From Rhizobiales bacterium 32-66-11 (lineage in GTDB: Bacteria; Pseudomonadota; Alphaproteobacteria; Rhizobiales; Xanthobacteraceae): DNA of 38,422 bases. A program made the position numbers and the translations under genes. The stretch covers positions 1 through 38,422 of the forward strand of contig NCEH01000049.1 in NCBI GenBank assembly GCA_002304505.1, read 5' to 3'. This document shows, one piece after another, positions 18,102 through 26,838 of this stretch (position 1 is the first letter of the stretch; the number at the start of each line of letters is the position of its first letter). The notes beneath the pieces were generated by a model that was not told where the DNA came from, ran no database searches, and worked only from the letters and a program-made list of their open reading frames with translations.

Positions 18102-19435
18102 CTTGCCTCTCGCTGTCCGTTTGCCGGCATCTTGAGCTTGGGCTGAAGCAGGGGCGGCAAGCACCATCTGCGCCCCCAACACTCCAACACTAAGGTTAAT
18201 AGAATGAAAGCGTCCGCAATTGGACGCACATATACACCAAGGCCGACCGTGAGCGTGATGGGAACGATGCGGCCAGAGAGAAAGACATCTTGCAAGCCAA
18301 AGGGGATCTTTTGAATATTAATCAAGTCTAGAGGGAGAAAAATGAGAATTATCAGCCCGCAAATCAACCGTCCATGGCGCATGGTGGCGAGGATCGGAAA
18401 TACCGCAGCATAAAGAACCAAAGTATATCCGCCAAAACTAAAACTTGCATTGAGAATGATGACGACGAGCACGGCAAGCGTCTGTTCCTGATTAAGCCGG
18501 AAGCGCGCGCGCACCACCCCGATGAGAGCGGTGAGCAGGAGCGCGAGGTTCGCGAATTTCAGGGCGAGACTCAGCAACGTCTGCCATTCCTGGCGAAACG
18601 ATGATCCCAGCTTTCCGGCGACGTCCCAGTCGAGCGCATAGGAGAATGCCGTCAACGAGGCATTCATGCTCAGCACCGCACTAGGTGTGAAGATGAAATC
18701 CGCGCTGGAAAAGCCGAGCAAACCTGGCACGAAAAGGATGAAGTTGGCATCGCAGACCATGCCGGTCACGAGAAAAATGATACCGGAGACGGCGACGGTC
18801 CGGATAAACCAAACGGGCCTACCCTGAATCAAATCCGCAAAAAGCAGGAGGGCGCAATAGGGTTTGATGTTAATCATCAGAGCGATTGCAAAGACTCTTC
18901 CCCATCCCCGGTTCAGAAGTGCCCATGCGAGGAACAATGGAAGAAAAATAACCAAGTTCCCCCGTTCAAGCGCGAACAGGAATGGCATTGATCCTAAAAA
19001 AAATATGAAATAACACCACTTTTCTAATAGCGATTTATCTCGATAAACGTTCGACGCAAAAACAAGCTGCGTACTGATTATGGCTGAAACCAGAAAGGTT
19101 ATCGAAATACTCATCCCCGCGGCTCGAAGCGCAAAGGCATCGGGGAAGGTTGCATCTCCCAGGAGAATGACGCTCAATCCGTTTAAGACAACGAAAACAA
19201 AAGGCGGGTAAACCGACTCCCATTCAGTATACCGACCCGGATCACTTGCCCAAAACACGCTATGAAACAAATCCATAAGCGTATCGGCCTTGTCCATCGG
19301 AAATGGCGTAGGCAAATAATGGTTTACCAAAAAAAACTGGACGATTTTTATAAAACCAAAAATCTGCACTGCAGCAAGCCCAAAAGCGAAAGCCCCCTTA
19401 GGCACCCCCTCAATCTTTCGCCTGAGCTTAAACAT
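18098..19435 (-). CDS. polytopic GT-C-like membrane glycosyltransferase (GT87/DUF2029-like)
   Basis: A 445-residue protein with about ten hydrophobic helices. The FALERGNLVIFLPLFLAW segment and LMINIKPYCALLLFADL resemble the ERGN and IKPyp motifs of the GT87/DUF2029 family, which uses polyprenyl-phosphate sugars on the periplasmic face. An acidic/aromatic stretch after helix 1 (DKADTLMDLFH) fits a periplasmic catalytic loop. The start was set at 19435, where CCGGAG precedes the ATG, rather than at a TTG 33 bases upstream. It is noticeably AT-rich. With GtrB upstream and GtrA beyond it, this is the natural candidate for the third (GtrC-like) component. Confidence 0.72.
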   Translation of the reverse strand: MFKLRRKIEGVPKGAFAFGLAAVQIFGFIKIVQFFLVNHYLPTPFPMDKADTLMDLFHSVFWASDPGRYTEWESVYPPFVFVVLNGLSVILLGDATFPDAFALRAAGMSISITFLVSAIISTQLVFASNVYRDKSLLEKWCYFIFFLGSMPFLFALERGNLVIFLPLFLAWALLNRGWGRVFAIALMINIKPYCALLLFADLIQGRPVWFIRTVAVSGIIFLVTGMVCDANFILFVPGLLGFSSADFIFTPSAVLSMNASLTAFSYALDWDVAGKLGSSFRQEWQTLLSLALKFANLALLLTALIGVVRARFRLNQEQTLAVLVVIILNASFSFGGYTLVLYAAVFPILATMRHGRLICGLIILIFLPLDLINIQKIPFGLQDVFLSGRIVPITLTVGLGVYVRPIADAFILLTLVLECWGRRWCLPPLLQPKLKMPANGQREAR

Positions 19436-19468
19436 AAATATCTCCGGAAAATTCCAAAAATAATTCAA

Positions 19469-20416
19469 TTAATCATCGAAATTTATACGCTTCATCTCTA
19501 CCACGATCGGCCGCTTCTGCACATAGGTGAGGATCGTACCCGTATATTCCCCTAGGATGCTGATGAAAATAAGCTGCACTCCGAATAGGAAAAAACCGCC
19601 AATAACAAGCGGGGCGATACCCAGCGGGAACGAGTTCCAAAAAATAATCTTCATTAATAAATAAATAAACGCCGAAACCAGACTCAATCCCCCGAATACA
19701 AATCCGACAAATGCTGCAATCCGCAGAGGTACCTTGGAATGTCCAACCATCCCAAGCCATGCCATATCATACAACGTATATATATTATTCTTCGAAATAC
19801 CGCGCATGCGGCGCGGCTGGACAAATGAGATCGTCTTCACCGGATAGCCAAGCTCGGCCAACAACCCGCGGAAGAACGGGTACGGGTCGTCGATCAGCCT
19901 GATCTGGTCCAGCACCACGCGGTCAAAAAGCCCGAATCCGGTAGCGTCCTTGACGATCGCGACCTCCGACATACTATCCAACAATTGATAATAGCTACGA
20001 CGCAACCAATGAAAGGCTGAATTCCCCTCGGCAGAGGGTTTCACAGCCAAAACAAGCTTAAATCCGAGCTCCCAATGCCGAATAAACTCAGGGATCATCT
20101 CGGGCGGATCCTGCAGATCGGATGCCAGATAGACCGTCGCCACACCGTTCGACTGGAGAACGCCGTAATAAGGCGAGCGAATATGCCCAAAATTTCGAGC
20201 GTTTATAATAACCTTGAACGTCTTGTCCTGCGCCGCAATCTCTCTGAGCTTTTGCTCCGTAGAATCTGTGGAGTGATTGTCAATGACAATAATCTCAAAA
20301 TCATAACGACTTTCAAGCTCAACGATCGCCGCCTTAATGCGCCGATAGAGCTCGCGAATATTATCCTCCTCATTGTAGCAAGGAGTGACGATACTGATAA
20401 GTGGCTTGCCCGACAT
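19469..20416 (-). CDS. GtrB-like polyprenyl-phosphate glycosyltransferase (GT2, DPM1 type)
   Basis: A 315-residue protein that should transfer a nucleotide-sugar to undecaprenyl phosphate at the cytoplasmic face. The catalytic domain shows SIVTPCYNEEDNI, IIVIDNHSTDST, NARNFGHI and LASDLQDPPEMI (the DLQDPPE motif is diagnostic), followed by QPRRMRGISK and two C-terminal membrane helices. The ATG at 20416 has GGAG six bases upstream; a GTG lies immediately before it. It is AT-rich with weak codon bias compared with the flanking core genes. GtrA and a GT-C-like protein flank it, making a Gtr-type set. Confidence 0.9.
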   Translation of the reverse strand: MSGKPLISIVTPCYNEEDNIRELYRRIKAAIVELESRYDFEIIVIDNHSTDSTEQKLREIAAQDKTFKVIINARNFGHIRSPYYGVLQSNGVATVYLASDLQDPPEMIPEFIRHWELGFKLVLAVKPSAEGNSAFHWLRRSYYQLLDSMSEVAIVKDATGFGLFDRVVLDQIRLIDDPYPFFRGLLAELGYPVKTISFVQPRRMRGISKNNIYTLYDMAWLGMVGHSKVPLRIAAFVGFVFGGLSLVSAFIYLLMKIIFWNSFPLGIAPLVIGGFFLFGVQLIFISILGEYTGTILTYVQKRPIVVEMKRINFDD

Positions 20417-20726
20417 CACAAACTCCGCCCCGACGCGGCAAACGTTGCCATATTCTCGGCCTTAGGTCCGACGGTCCGCGCCTGGATTTTAGCAGCGCGT
20501 TCCGCTGAAAATATCGACGCCCTTGCTACCCGCCGCGCCATGAGCGCAGTCGAAAAACTGGTCCCCGTCGCCGCCTGCGCAGAGACCTCACACCCAACCG
20601 TCCGAAGCGCCGTGCGTCCGGATTCGCAATTATCTCGCCTGGTAAAGCCGCGGCCGCAAACCCACGGGCCGCGTGCCGCCCGGCGCGGGTAAGGGTGATC
20701 GAGTGAGTGATGGGAATGAAATCGGG
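20417..20726. other. 310-bp gap between gtrA and gtrB
   Basis: This stretch is more GC-rich than the two AT-rich gtr genes it separates. A minus-strand frame (20730-20416, TTG start overlapping the gtrA stop) runs through it, but it encodes an Arg/Ala-rich 104-residue peptide with no family features and no good Shine-Dalgarno. It may be a remnant or an inserted patch. I see no promoter or terminator I would defend. Confidence 0.4.
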
Positions 20727-21161
20727 TCAATGGTCAAGCTTCCTCAAGCGAAAACTTATTCGACTGTGCCAGAGATAGCTCGTCGCAATCATGCCCAAAA
20801 TCAAACCCGCCTGCGCATAAATCGGTGGAATATTTCCGATCTCGACCAGAAGCGGAAAGGCTCCAAGAATAACCCAGAAGGAAATAGCGTGATAGCTGAT
20901 GAAACGCCCGAACTCCCGCAAAACATTACCTTTTGTGCGAAAGACCAGAAATTTGTTCGTCGCGTACGCAAATGTAATTGACAATATCTGGGCGACGACC
21001 AGAGACACCATATAGTGGGCTTTATCGCCAATCGCCCAAATCAGAGCAGGGAACACCGCCAATCCGAAGGCAGTATTCAGCCCGCCAGCGAACAGGTAAC
21101 GAACCTTCGTTTCATGCTCGATGAGAAGGCCGCGCAGACGTTGGGCGAGGACAATATTCAT
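20727..21161 (-). CDS. gtrA: GtrA-family membrane protein
   Basis: A 144-residue protein with four predicted membrane helices. It shows the GtrA pattern RYLFAGGLNTAFGL near residue 22 and FAYATNKFLVFR in the middle. GtrA proteins are thought to flip undecaprenyl-phosphate-linked sugars across the inner membrane. The ATG at 21161 shares its A with the ThDP-enzyme stop (TGATG); a GTG at 21164 is the alternative. The coupling links sugar synthesis to lipid-linked transfer in one transcript. It is AT-rich compared with the upstream sugar genes. Confidence 0.9.
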   Translation of the reverse strand: MNIVLAQRLRGLLIEHETKVRYLFAGGLNTAFGLAVFPALIWAIGDKAHYMVSLVVAQILSITFAYATNKFLVFRTKGNVLREFGRFISYHAISFWVILGAFPLLVEIGNIPPIYAQAGLILGMIATSYLWHSRISFRLRKLDH

Positions 21162-22978
21162 CACTGATCATCTATCAAATCGATGATCATGTTTTCCCTC
21201 AGCTGTTCGCGGCTCAGGAACGGCGAAAGGTCTTCAAGCGCCGGCGACGTGATGCGTCCGTCCGGATGCTGCTTGGCGCCGAGTTTCGGGGCGAACGGTA
21301 CCGCTTCGTCGAGCATCACCTCACACACGACGGGCCCTTCAATCGCCAGTGTCTGCTGGATGATGTCGTCGAGCTCCCCGTGCGAGGAAATGCGCAGGAA
21401 CGGGAAACCGAACGCCTCCGCCACGCGCTTGAAATCGGGGAAGGTGACGCCGCTTTTCGGCCCGCCGCCCACTTCATCCCCGGCGAAAAAATTACGCTGC
21501 GACTGAAAGATGGAAACGTATCCGCTGTTGTTCAGCAGGAAAATCTTAATCGGCAGCCGATTTCCGATGATCGTCTGCAATTCCTGCAGGTTCATCATGA
21601 TGGAACCATCGCCTGCCAAGCAAATGACCTCCTTGTCGCCATTCGCCTTACAGGCACCGATCGCGGCGGGCAGATCATATCCCATCATCGCGCTTCCGGA
21701 ATTGGACCATAAGCGCTGGCCTTGCTTGAGCCGGCTGGCCTGGAAGCTCACGATGCAGGCCGTCGCGTTGGCGGCCACGACAACAGCATCCGACGTCAGA
21801 TGTTCAAACAGGCGATCCATGAAGCAATAGGAATTGACGACCCGGTTGCTCCAATATTCCGGCTGCACCACGGAAAAACGCCGGCGGCGCTCCTGCGCCC
21901 ATTCCAGCCATTGCGCGTGATCCGGTGTGGGGCCGGCATATTCGGCATCGGCAAGCGCCGGCAAAAGCACCGCGAGGTCGGCAACCACTGGCATGTCCGC
22001 CTTGATATTGGGGCGGTCCATTTCCAGCGGGTCGATATCGACCCAGATCTTGAACGCCTCGCGGGCGAACGACTGCCAATTATAGCTGATCTGGCGGATG
22101 TTCAGTCGCGTGCCGAGAATGAGCAGACAATCCGAATTCTGCGCCACGAAATTGCCGGGGCGGTCCCCGATCGTGCCGGGCCGCCCGCCGTTCAGCGGGT
22201 GGCTGTCCCACAACAGATCGTGGGCGCTGAAACCGGTCACGACGGGGATTTTGAGCTTATCGATCAGGCGCAGGAAGGCGGCGTGCTGGCCGCTGAGGTG
22301 AACGCCATTGCCCGCATAGACCACCGGGCGCTTCGCCGCGGCGATCCGCTCCAAAATCCGGCTGCAGGTGTCCGCAAGCTCGAAATCCTCGTTCCACGGC
22401 GCGCCCAATTCGGCCGGATCAAAGCCTGGAAGGTCGTCGGGATCGATCAGCGACGCCTGAACATTGAGCGGGATGTCGAGCCAGCACGGCCCCGGCCGCC
22501 CGGAAACGGCGAGATAAAGCGCCTTTTCCAGATGGTAGCGGATCGACCGGGGGTCGGTGACCATCTGGACATATTTCGTGACCGGGCGAACCAGCTCCTC
22601 GATGTCCAGTTCCTGGTCGCCATATTGGCGCAGCGGCAGGCCGGTGGAGCGGACCGTCGTCTCCATCTTCACCTGGCCGGAAATGACCAGCATCGCGATG
22701 GAATCGGCAAACGCGCCATGGACCCCGGTAATGGCGTTCGTCCCGCCCGGCCCGGACGTCACATTGGCGACAGCGAGCCTGTTGTTCACGCGATAATAGG
22801 CTTCGGCAGCGATCGCACTGGCCTGCTCATGATGATTGAACACACACTCCAGGCCGGGATGCGTCCCAAACGCGTGATTGAGATGCATGGCGCCGCCACC
22901 GGTCACCATGAACACATGCTTTACGCCGAACTCGACAAGCCGCTGCGCGACCCAGTTCGAAAGCTTGACCTTGGTCAT
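21161..22978 (-). CDS. ThDP-dependent acetolactate-synthase-like enzyme (YerE-like candidate)
   Basis: A 605-residue three-domain ThDP enzyme of the acetohydroxyacid synthase fold. The catalytic Glu51 lies in FNHHEQASAIAAEAYYR and is followed by TSGPGGTNAITGV. The ThDP/Mg motif is GDGS (456-459) with N463, ending in LLNNSGY. It probably decarboxylates pyruvate and transfers the two-carbon unit. Its place beside rfbFGH and an SDR suggests a YerE-type role, adding an acetyl branch to a CDP-4-keto sugar; that is an inference from context. Unlike valine/isoleucine synthases there is no small-subunit gene nearby. The start at 22978 overlaps the SDR stop (ATGA). Confidence 0.88.
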   Translation of the reverse strand: MTKVKLSNWVAQRLVEFGVKHVFMVTGGGAMHLNHAFGTHPGLECVFNHHEQASAIAAEAYYRVNNRLAVANVTSGPGGTNAITGVHGAFADSIAMLVISGQVKMETTVRSTGLPLRQYGDQELDIEELVRPVTKYVQMVTDPRSIRYHLEKALYLAVSGRPGPCWLDIPLNVQASLIDPDDLPGFDPAELGAPWNEDFELADTCSRILERIAAAKRPVVYAGNGVHLSGQHAAFLRLIDKLKIPVVTGFSAHDLLWDSHPLNGGRPGTIGDRPGNFVAQNSDCLLILGTRLNIRQISYNWQSFAREAFKIWVDIDPLEMDRPNIKADMPVVADLAVLLPALADAEYAGPTPDHAQWLEWAQERRRRFSVVQPEYWSNRVVNSYCFMDRLFEHLTSDAVVVAANATACIVSFQASRLKQGQRLWSNSGSAMMGYDLPAAIGACKANGDKEVICLAGDGSIMMNLQELQTIIGNRLPIKIFLLNNSGYVSIFQSQRNFFAGDEVGGGPKSGVTFPDFKRVAEAFGFPFLRISSHGELDDIIQQTLAIEGPVVCEVMLDEAVPFAPKLGAKQHPDGRITSPALEDLSPFLSREQLRENMIIDLIDDQ

Positions 22979-24015
22979 TGCTTCCACCCATTCCACATTG
23001 CCGTGCGACGTATCGCGTCTTCGAGGGACACCGCCTTGACCAAACCGAGTTCGGTGGCGGCGCGCTTGGTTTCTGGGACATATCGGCCAGGATTCCAGCC
23101 CTTCTCGAGCGCACCGCGCACGATGAATTCGCCATTTCCAACTGTTCCCGAAACGACCCGTGCGAGATCCCGGATCGAGATGCCTTCGTCGGAACCGACA
23201 TTATAGGCAGCACCGTCCTCACCCCGCGCGAGCAGATGCCAGAGCCAGGTCGTCAAATCACCCGCATACATATAAGAGCGGACGGGCATGCCGTTGCCGT
23301 TCACGATCACCGGCTTCCCCGCCATTGCATCGCGGATGAAGTTGCCCGCGGCGAAATGGATATCCAGCGATATATACGGGCCCAGCAAGGCAAAAATTCG
23401 AGCGGTGGTAATCGAGAGCCCAAATTGGGTGCGATATATCGCGCACAGCATTTCCGCTGCGCGCTTGCCCTCCGCATAGGCGTTGCGGGCGTTGGTGCAG
23501 TCCGGCGCACCGCTCCAGGTTTCCGGAACGCGCTCCATCTCCCAGGGCTGCTGGCCATAAATCGCGCCTGAGCTGAGATAGAGAACCCGGGGGATCTTGT
23601 TCTCAACGGCAAAATTGAGCGCGGTTCGCGTCCCCGTGAGGACGGTATCGAACATTTTCAGTGGGTTGTTTTCATTCAGATCGGCGCTCGCATCGGTTGC
23701 AGCATGGATCAGATGCGTGAAACCGGCAGATTTGAGCGTGAAATCGCGGACATCACCGGTGATAAAGGTGAAGGTGTGAAACGAGGCGAGATGCGGGGCC
23801 TTCGCCGCGAACGCATCCGCATTTCGGGTCAACACCGTCACTTCGATATCGAGGGGCTGGCGCATCTCGGCGTAACGAAGGCTCTCCAAGAGCCAGCACC
23901 CGACGAAGCCGGTGCCGCCGGTCATGAAGATGCGCGCCCCCCGCATCGTCTCCCACACCGCCGCGGTGTGTTCGAAAATATCGGCCAAGTCGCTTTCGAT
24001 AGACCAGCGCGTCAC
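22975..24015 (-). CDS. extended SDR, NAD-dependent epimerase/dehydratase/reductase
   Basis: A 346-residue nucleotide-sugar SDR. The Rossmann motif is TGGTGFVG (about 32-39), and the catalytic pattern is SSGAIYG with YAEGK (Tyr-x3-Lys). RSYMYAGDLTTW and AYNVGSDEGISIRDLA are typical of epimerase-family members acting on NDP-sugars. It starts with GTG at 24015, preceded by a G-rich Shine-Dalgarno at 8 bases; the first ATG is at codon 24. It is coupled to the ThDP-enzyme gene by a four-base overlap, so it may reduce the ketone that enzyme creates (the YerF role) or act as an epimerase. Sequence alone does not separate these. Confidence 0.88.
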   Translation of the reverse strand: MTRWSIESDLADIFEHTAAVWETMRGARIFMTGGTGFVGCWLLESLRYAEMRQPLDIEVTVLTRNADAFAAKAPHLASFHTFTFITGDVRDFTLKSAGFTHLIHAATDASADLNENNPLKMFDTVLTGTRTALNFAVENKIPRVLYLSSGAIYGQQPWEMERVPETWSGAPDCTNARNAYAEGKRAAEMLCAIYRTQFGLSITTARIFALLGPYISLDIHFAAGNFIRDAMAGKPVIVNGNGMPVRSYMYAGDLTTWLWHLLARGEDGAAYNVGSDEGISIRDLARVVSGTVGNGEFIVRGALEKGWNPGRYVPETKRAATELGLVKAVSLEDAIRRTAMWNGWKQ

Positions 24016-24060
24016 TGCGAATGCCCCCCTGCCCTCACGACGATCACCTCATGCTGCTTC

Positions 24061-25007
24061 CTAACTCGCAGGCGAGCACGTGAGAAGCGGAAGTGGATAG
24101 CCTCGTTGCTCGATCAACACGCACTTATATCCGAACTTTCCAAGCGTTTTTTCGCAGGCCGGGGCAGTCAGCCCATTCACGTCGTGGCACTCGATCATGA
24201 TCTTCGGAGAATACTTTGCAAAAAATTCCGGACAGTCAAAAATCTCGGTTTCGGCACCTTCAATATCACATTTGATAAAATCAACCCGCTCAAGGTTTTG
24301 TCTCTCAGCAAGTTGAGAAAGGGTGAGGGAAGGAACTTCGATCATTCTTCCGCGTCCTGTCCCGACGATCGAGGTTGCTGAGCTTCCCATGCTGCCTTCG
24401 CTCGAGAAGCTGATTCCCCTATCGTGTTTCCAGATTGCGGCTTTCACCAGATCAATTTTTCGACCGGTGAACTTGCTGTACAGATCGAAGTTACGCTCAC
24501 ACGCTAAAATGTTCTGTTGGTCGGCCTCAACCGCGATCACGCGCCCGCCGGAGGGGATGGCTTGGTCGAACAGGACACAGGTCAGCCCGGAGTAGGCACC
24601 GAGGTCGATAACGACATCCCCGGCTTTAAGGCCTGCAAAATCGATGTACTGACCCGTCGTCACGATCGGTTCGGCGACTGCAGGAAAAAAACCGGAAAAA
24701 GGTCGAACCCTCGAACATCGTGCCATCGGGGCGTCGAGTAATCCGCGATCTGACGTTCACCAACCGTAACCGGTACGACACCCTCAAAATAGAAGTCGAA
24801 GTTATCTATGGTGTCCTTCAGATATATTCCTTGTTGCATTCCAAGTCTGATTTCGCGAGTCCCATTTACGATGGAATAAAACTCCCCATGTCCCTTGACA
24901 ATATATCCACGGGCGCGAGACTTAAATTGGACGGCTAAATTAAACAGGGGCACGATGAGGCTCATCGGCACTACGCTGCGAATGGCGTTTTTCAATCGTG
25001 CGTCCAT
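24061..25007 (-). pseudogene. FkbM-family methyltransferase split by a frameshift
   Basis: Two overlapping frames together make one FkbM-type SAM methyltransferase of about 315 residues. The 5' frame (25007-24660, ATG start) carries the N-terminal part to VRGFDLFPV. The 3' frame (ending at 24061) continues with FFPAVAEPIVTTGQY and the SAM domain: VVIDLGAYSGLT, AVEADQQN and IKCDIEGAETEIF. The switch falls exactly in a run of seven T (24691-24685), where a -1 slip restores the family-like sequence. The gene may be broken, may be rescued by ribosomal or transcriptional slippage, or may contain a sequencing error. It probably O-methylates a sugar of the surface glycan. Confidence 0.8.
24683..24693 (-). 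other. slippery T7 run at the FkbM frameshift
   Basis: In the minus-strand reading the incoming frame is GTT TTT TTC, which contains the heptamer T TTT TTC. This fits the X XXY YYZ rule for -1 ribosomal slipping, and slipping there gives the expected V-F-F-P junction. A homopolymer of seven T also allows polymerase slippage or a one-base sequencing loss. I did not find a convincing downstream hairpin or upstream Shine-Dalgarno stimulator. Confidence 0.5.
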
Positions 25008-25063
25008 AGATACCCCATTTCTCTTATGGTGCGCGAAGAGGACGCCGCTTCATCAGCTGAACG

Positions 25064-25705
25064 TCAAATCCTAGTCACGTCGTCCACTTCCGATATTTCA
25101 TGGATCGTCAAAAAACAGTCCGCGCGACGAACGCCGTCATCATATCCTCCGGCAAAGAAAACGAATCTAACGCCAGCGGCCGCGGATCCCTTTTGATCCA
25201 CGGTGCTGTCACCCACAAAGATCGTGTCATCCGGCCCGGTCCCCATGCCGGCCAAAGCCGCCAGGATCGGCTCGCGGCTTGGCTTCGACGCAGAGGTGGT
25301 ATCACCGCCAATGACGGCCCGGAAATAGCCCGCAATCCCGGTGTCTTCAAGCAGTTTCACACACAGCGATTCCGGCTTGTTGCTGCAAATCGAAAGGGCC
25401 ATTCCTCGTCGGGCGAGGCGCTCCAGCACGTCCGGCACACCCGCGTACAGGCTCGAAGAGGGCACGGTATGGCGGGCGAGGCGGCGGCGAAACTCGGCCA
25501 GTTCCACGGCGCAATCGCCCGTTTGCAGATCGAGCGCATTGCGAACCAGTGTCGGGGCACCGAGGCTGATCCAACCGCGATAGCGGCTATCGGGCGCAGG
25601 CGCGATGCCATGCTCGGCGCGCATTTCGTTCAGGACACACGCCACCGAGGGCGCGCTGTCAACCAGGGTGCCGTCGAGATCGAATACGATGCCGCGAACC
25701 CCCAT
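25064..25705 (-). CDS. HAD-superfamily phosphatase (Gph/PGP-like)
   Basis: A 213-residue HAD hydrolase with all four motifs: I, FDLDGTLVDS near residue 7; II, ICSNKPES; III, the Lys of ASKPSREP; IV, FVGDSTVDQKGSAAAG. The cap between motifs I and II is helical, as in phosphoglycolate-type phosphatases. The start was set at 25705, where ATGA overlaps the upstream methyltransferase stop; the longer frame lies inside that gene. In this cluster it probably removes phosphate from a sugar-phosphate, perhaps the product or substrate of the NeuB-like enzyme. That substrate link is an inference. Confidence 0.88.
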   Translation of the reverse strand: MGVRGIVFDLDGTLVDSAPSVACVLNEMRAEHGIAPAPDSRYRGWISLGAPTLVRNALDLQTGDCAVELAEFRRRLARHTVPSSSLYAGVPDVLERLARRGMALSICSNKPESLCVKLLEDTGIAGYFRAVIGGDTTSASKPSREPILAALAGMGTGPDDTIFVGDSTVDQKGSAAAGVRFVFFAGGYDDGVRRADCFLTIHEISEVDDVTRI

Positions 25706-26814
25706 CAGCGCCGCCTGGGTACTGCGTAGAGAACAGATTCGAAAGTATTGAACATATGCTGGCGAATATAATAATCGTAATCGTCGACAATGCCAGCGAT
25801 GAGAAGAAGGAGATCCCACACATCTTCGGGTTTATGATACAGCGAAGCGCAGATGATCGGGCGGCCTTCCGCGATCAGCCGGCGCGCGCCCCTCAGCGCC
25901 ATCGCCTCGCTGCCCTCGATATCCAGCTTGAGAAGATCGATTCGAGTGTTCGAAAGCATGTCGTCGAGCTTGACCGTTGCAATGCGCGTGGTCCCGCCGC
26001 GATCGACGACCCCGCCTTCGCCTTCGCCCGAAAATGACAGGATTTCGTAGGTGTCCGCGACGGCGAGAGGAAGGCATTTTGCAGCGCCGCTGAAGCGACG
26101 CACGTTCGCGACCAGGGCGGCATAATTCCTGGTGTCCGGCTCGAACAGATAGGCGTCCGCCACGGGCACGTGCTGGTTCAGCGCGACATAGGAATCGCCG
26201 TCAAACGCGCCGCAATCCACATAGCAGAACGATCGGTTCGCGAGATGCGGGAGCGTGAGATCGCAGAAATACTGCTCTTCCGGGTCCACATGGGCAGCAT
26301 AGGCAAGGTCCTGCCCAGCACGAAAGCGAATGATGCGCGAAAAGAGCGTCCGGCTTCTTTCGTCCGACAACATCTCATAGGCTTGGCGGATCCGGTCGAT
26401 CTCCGCCTTCGCGATCGTCGTCGAACCCAGCCAGAATTTCCATCCCAGCTGGTCCTCGACCTGTGGATAATAATCGAACGGCCAGAACAGGCGCTCTATT
26501 CCGGCCGCACGGGCGATGCTGTCGATATCGCCGTAGGAGGTTTCGCGGTTGAAAATGCCGACCGCGACCTGAGCCCCCTGCCCCAAAGCCCCAGGACCGA
26601 CCGCAATCGGCAGGATCGGCAGCCCGTCGCAGCTCTCCGCCGGCGGCTTCGTCGCAACGAAGCCGGGCACCTGCACGCCCTTCGCCCGGAGCGCCGCCGC
26701 CACGGCGCGCCCGAACGATCCCGTTCCATAAACCCAGACGGGGCGGCCAAGGTCCAGCGCACGGGTTGTGTCGTCGCTGGCTTGGATCGAGGCGGCAAGT
26801 TCAGAAAATGACAT
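25705..26814 (-). CDS. FkbM-family methyltransferase with N-terminal Rossmann-like domain
   Basis: A 369-residue two-part protein. The N-terminal part starts with a dinucleotide-fold-like strand (VWVYGTGSFGRAVAAAL, about 26-42), of the type seen in several sugar-cluster methyltransferases. The C-terminal SAM domain shows YVDCGAFDGDSY, YLFEPDTRNYAAL and LLKLDIEGSEAMAL, which are FkbM signatures. It likely O-methylates a glycan sugar. The ATG at 26814 is 24 bases after the NeuB-like stop, and its own stop overlaps the HAD phosphatase start. Its residue to be methylated is unknown. Confidence 0.87.
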   Translation of the reverse strand: MSFSELAASIQASDDTTRALDLGRPVWVYGTGSFGRAVAAALRAKGVQVPGFVATKPPAESCDGLPILPIAVGPGALGQGAQVAVGIFNRETSYGDIDSIARAAGIERLFWPFDYYPQVEDQLGWKFWLGSTTIAKAEIDRIRQAYEMLSDERSRTLFSRIIRFRAGQDLAYAAHVDPEEQYFCDLTLPHLANRSFCYVDCGAFDGDSYVALNQHVPVADAYLFEPDTRNYAALVANVRRFSGAAKCLPLAVADTYEILSFSGEGEGGVVDRGGTTRIATVKLDDMLSNTRIDLLKLDIEGSEAMALRGARRLIAEGRPIICASLYHKPEDVWDLLLLIAGIVDDYDYYIRQHMFNTFESVLYAVPRRR

Positions 26815-26838
26815 GGCTGTCTTCCGGCGTAACCGCCC

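Noticed and set aside
17142..18146. 334-codon plus-strand frame opposite the Wzz-like gene
   Set aside because: The minus-strand frame has two membrane helices, a coiled coil and a coupled start; the plus frame has only low-complexity basic sequence.
20416..20730. 104-codon frame between gtrA and gtrB
   Set aside because: TTG start, no Shine-Dalgarno, no domain; described as a gap instead.
21722..23206. 494-codon plus-strand frame antisense to the ThDP enzyme
   Set aside because: Shadow of a gene with intact ThDP motifs; no family features of its own.
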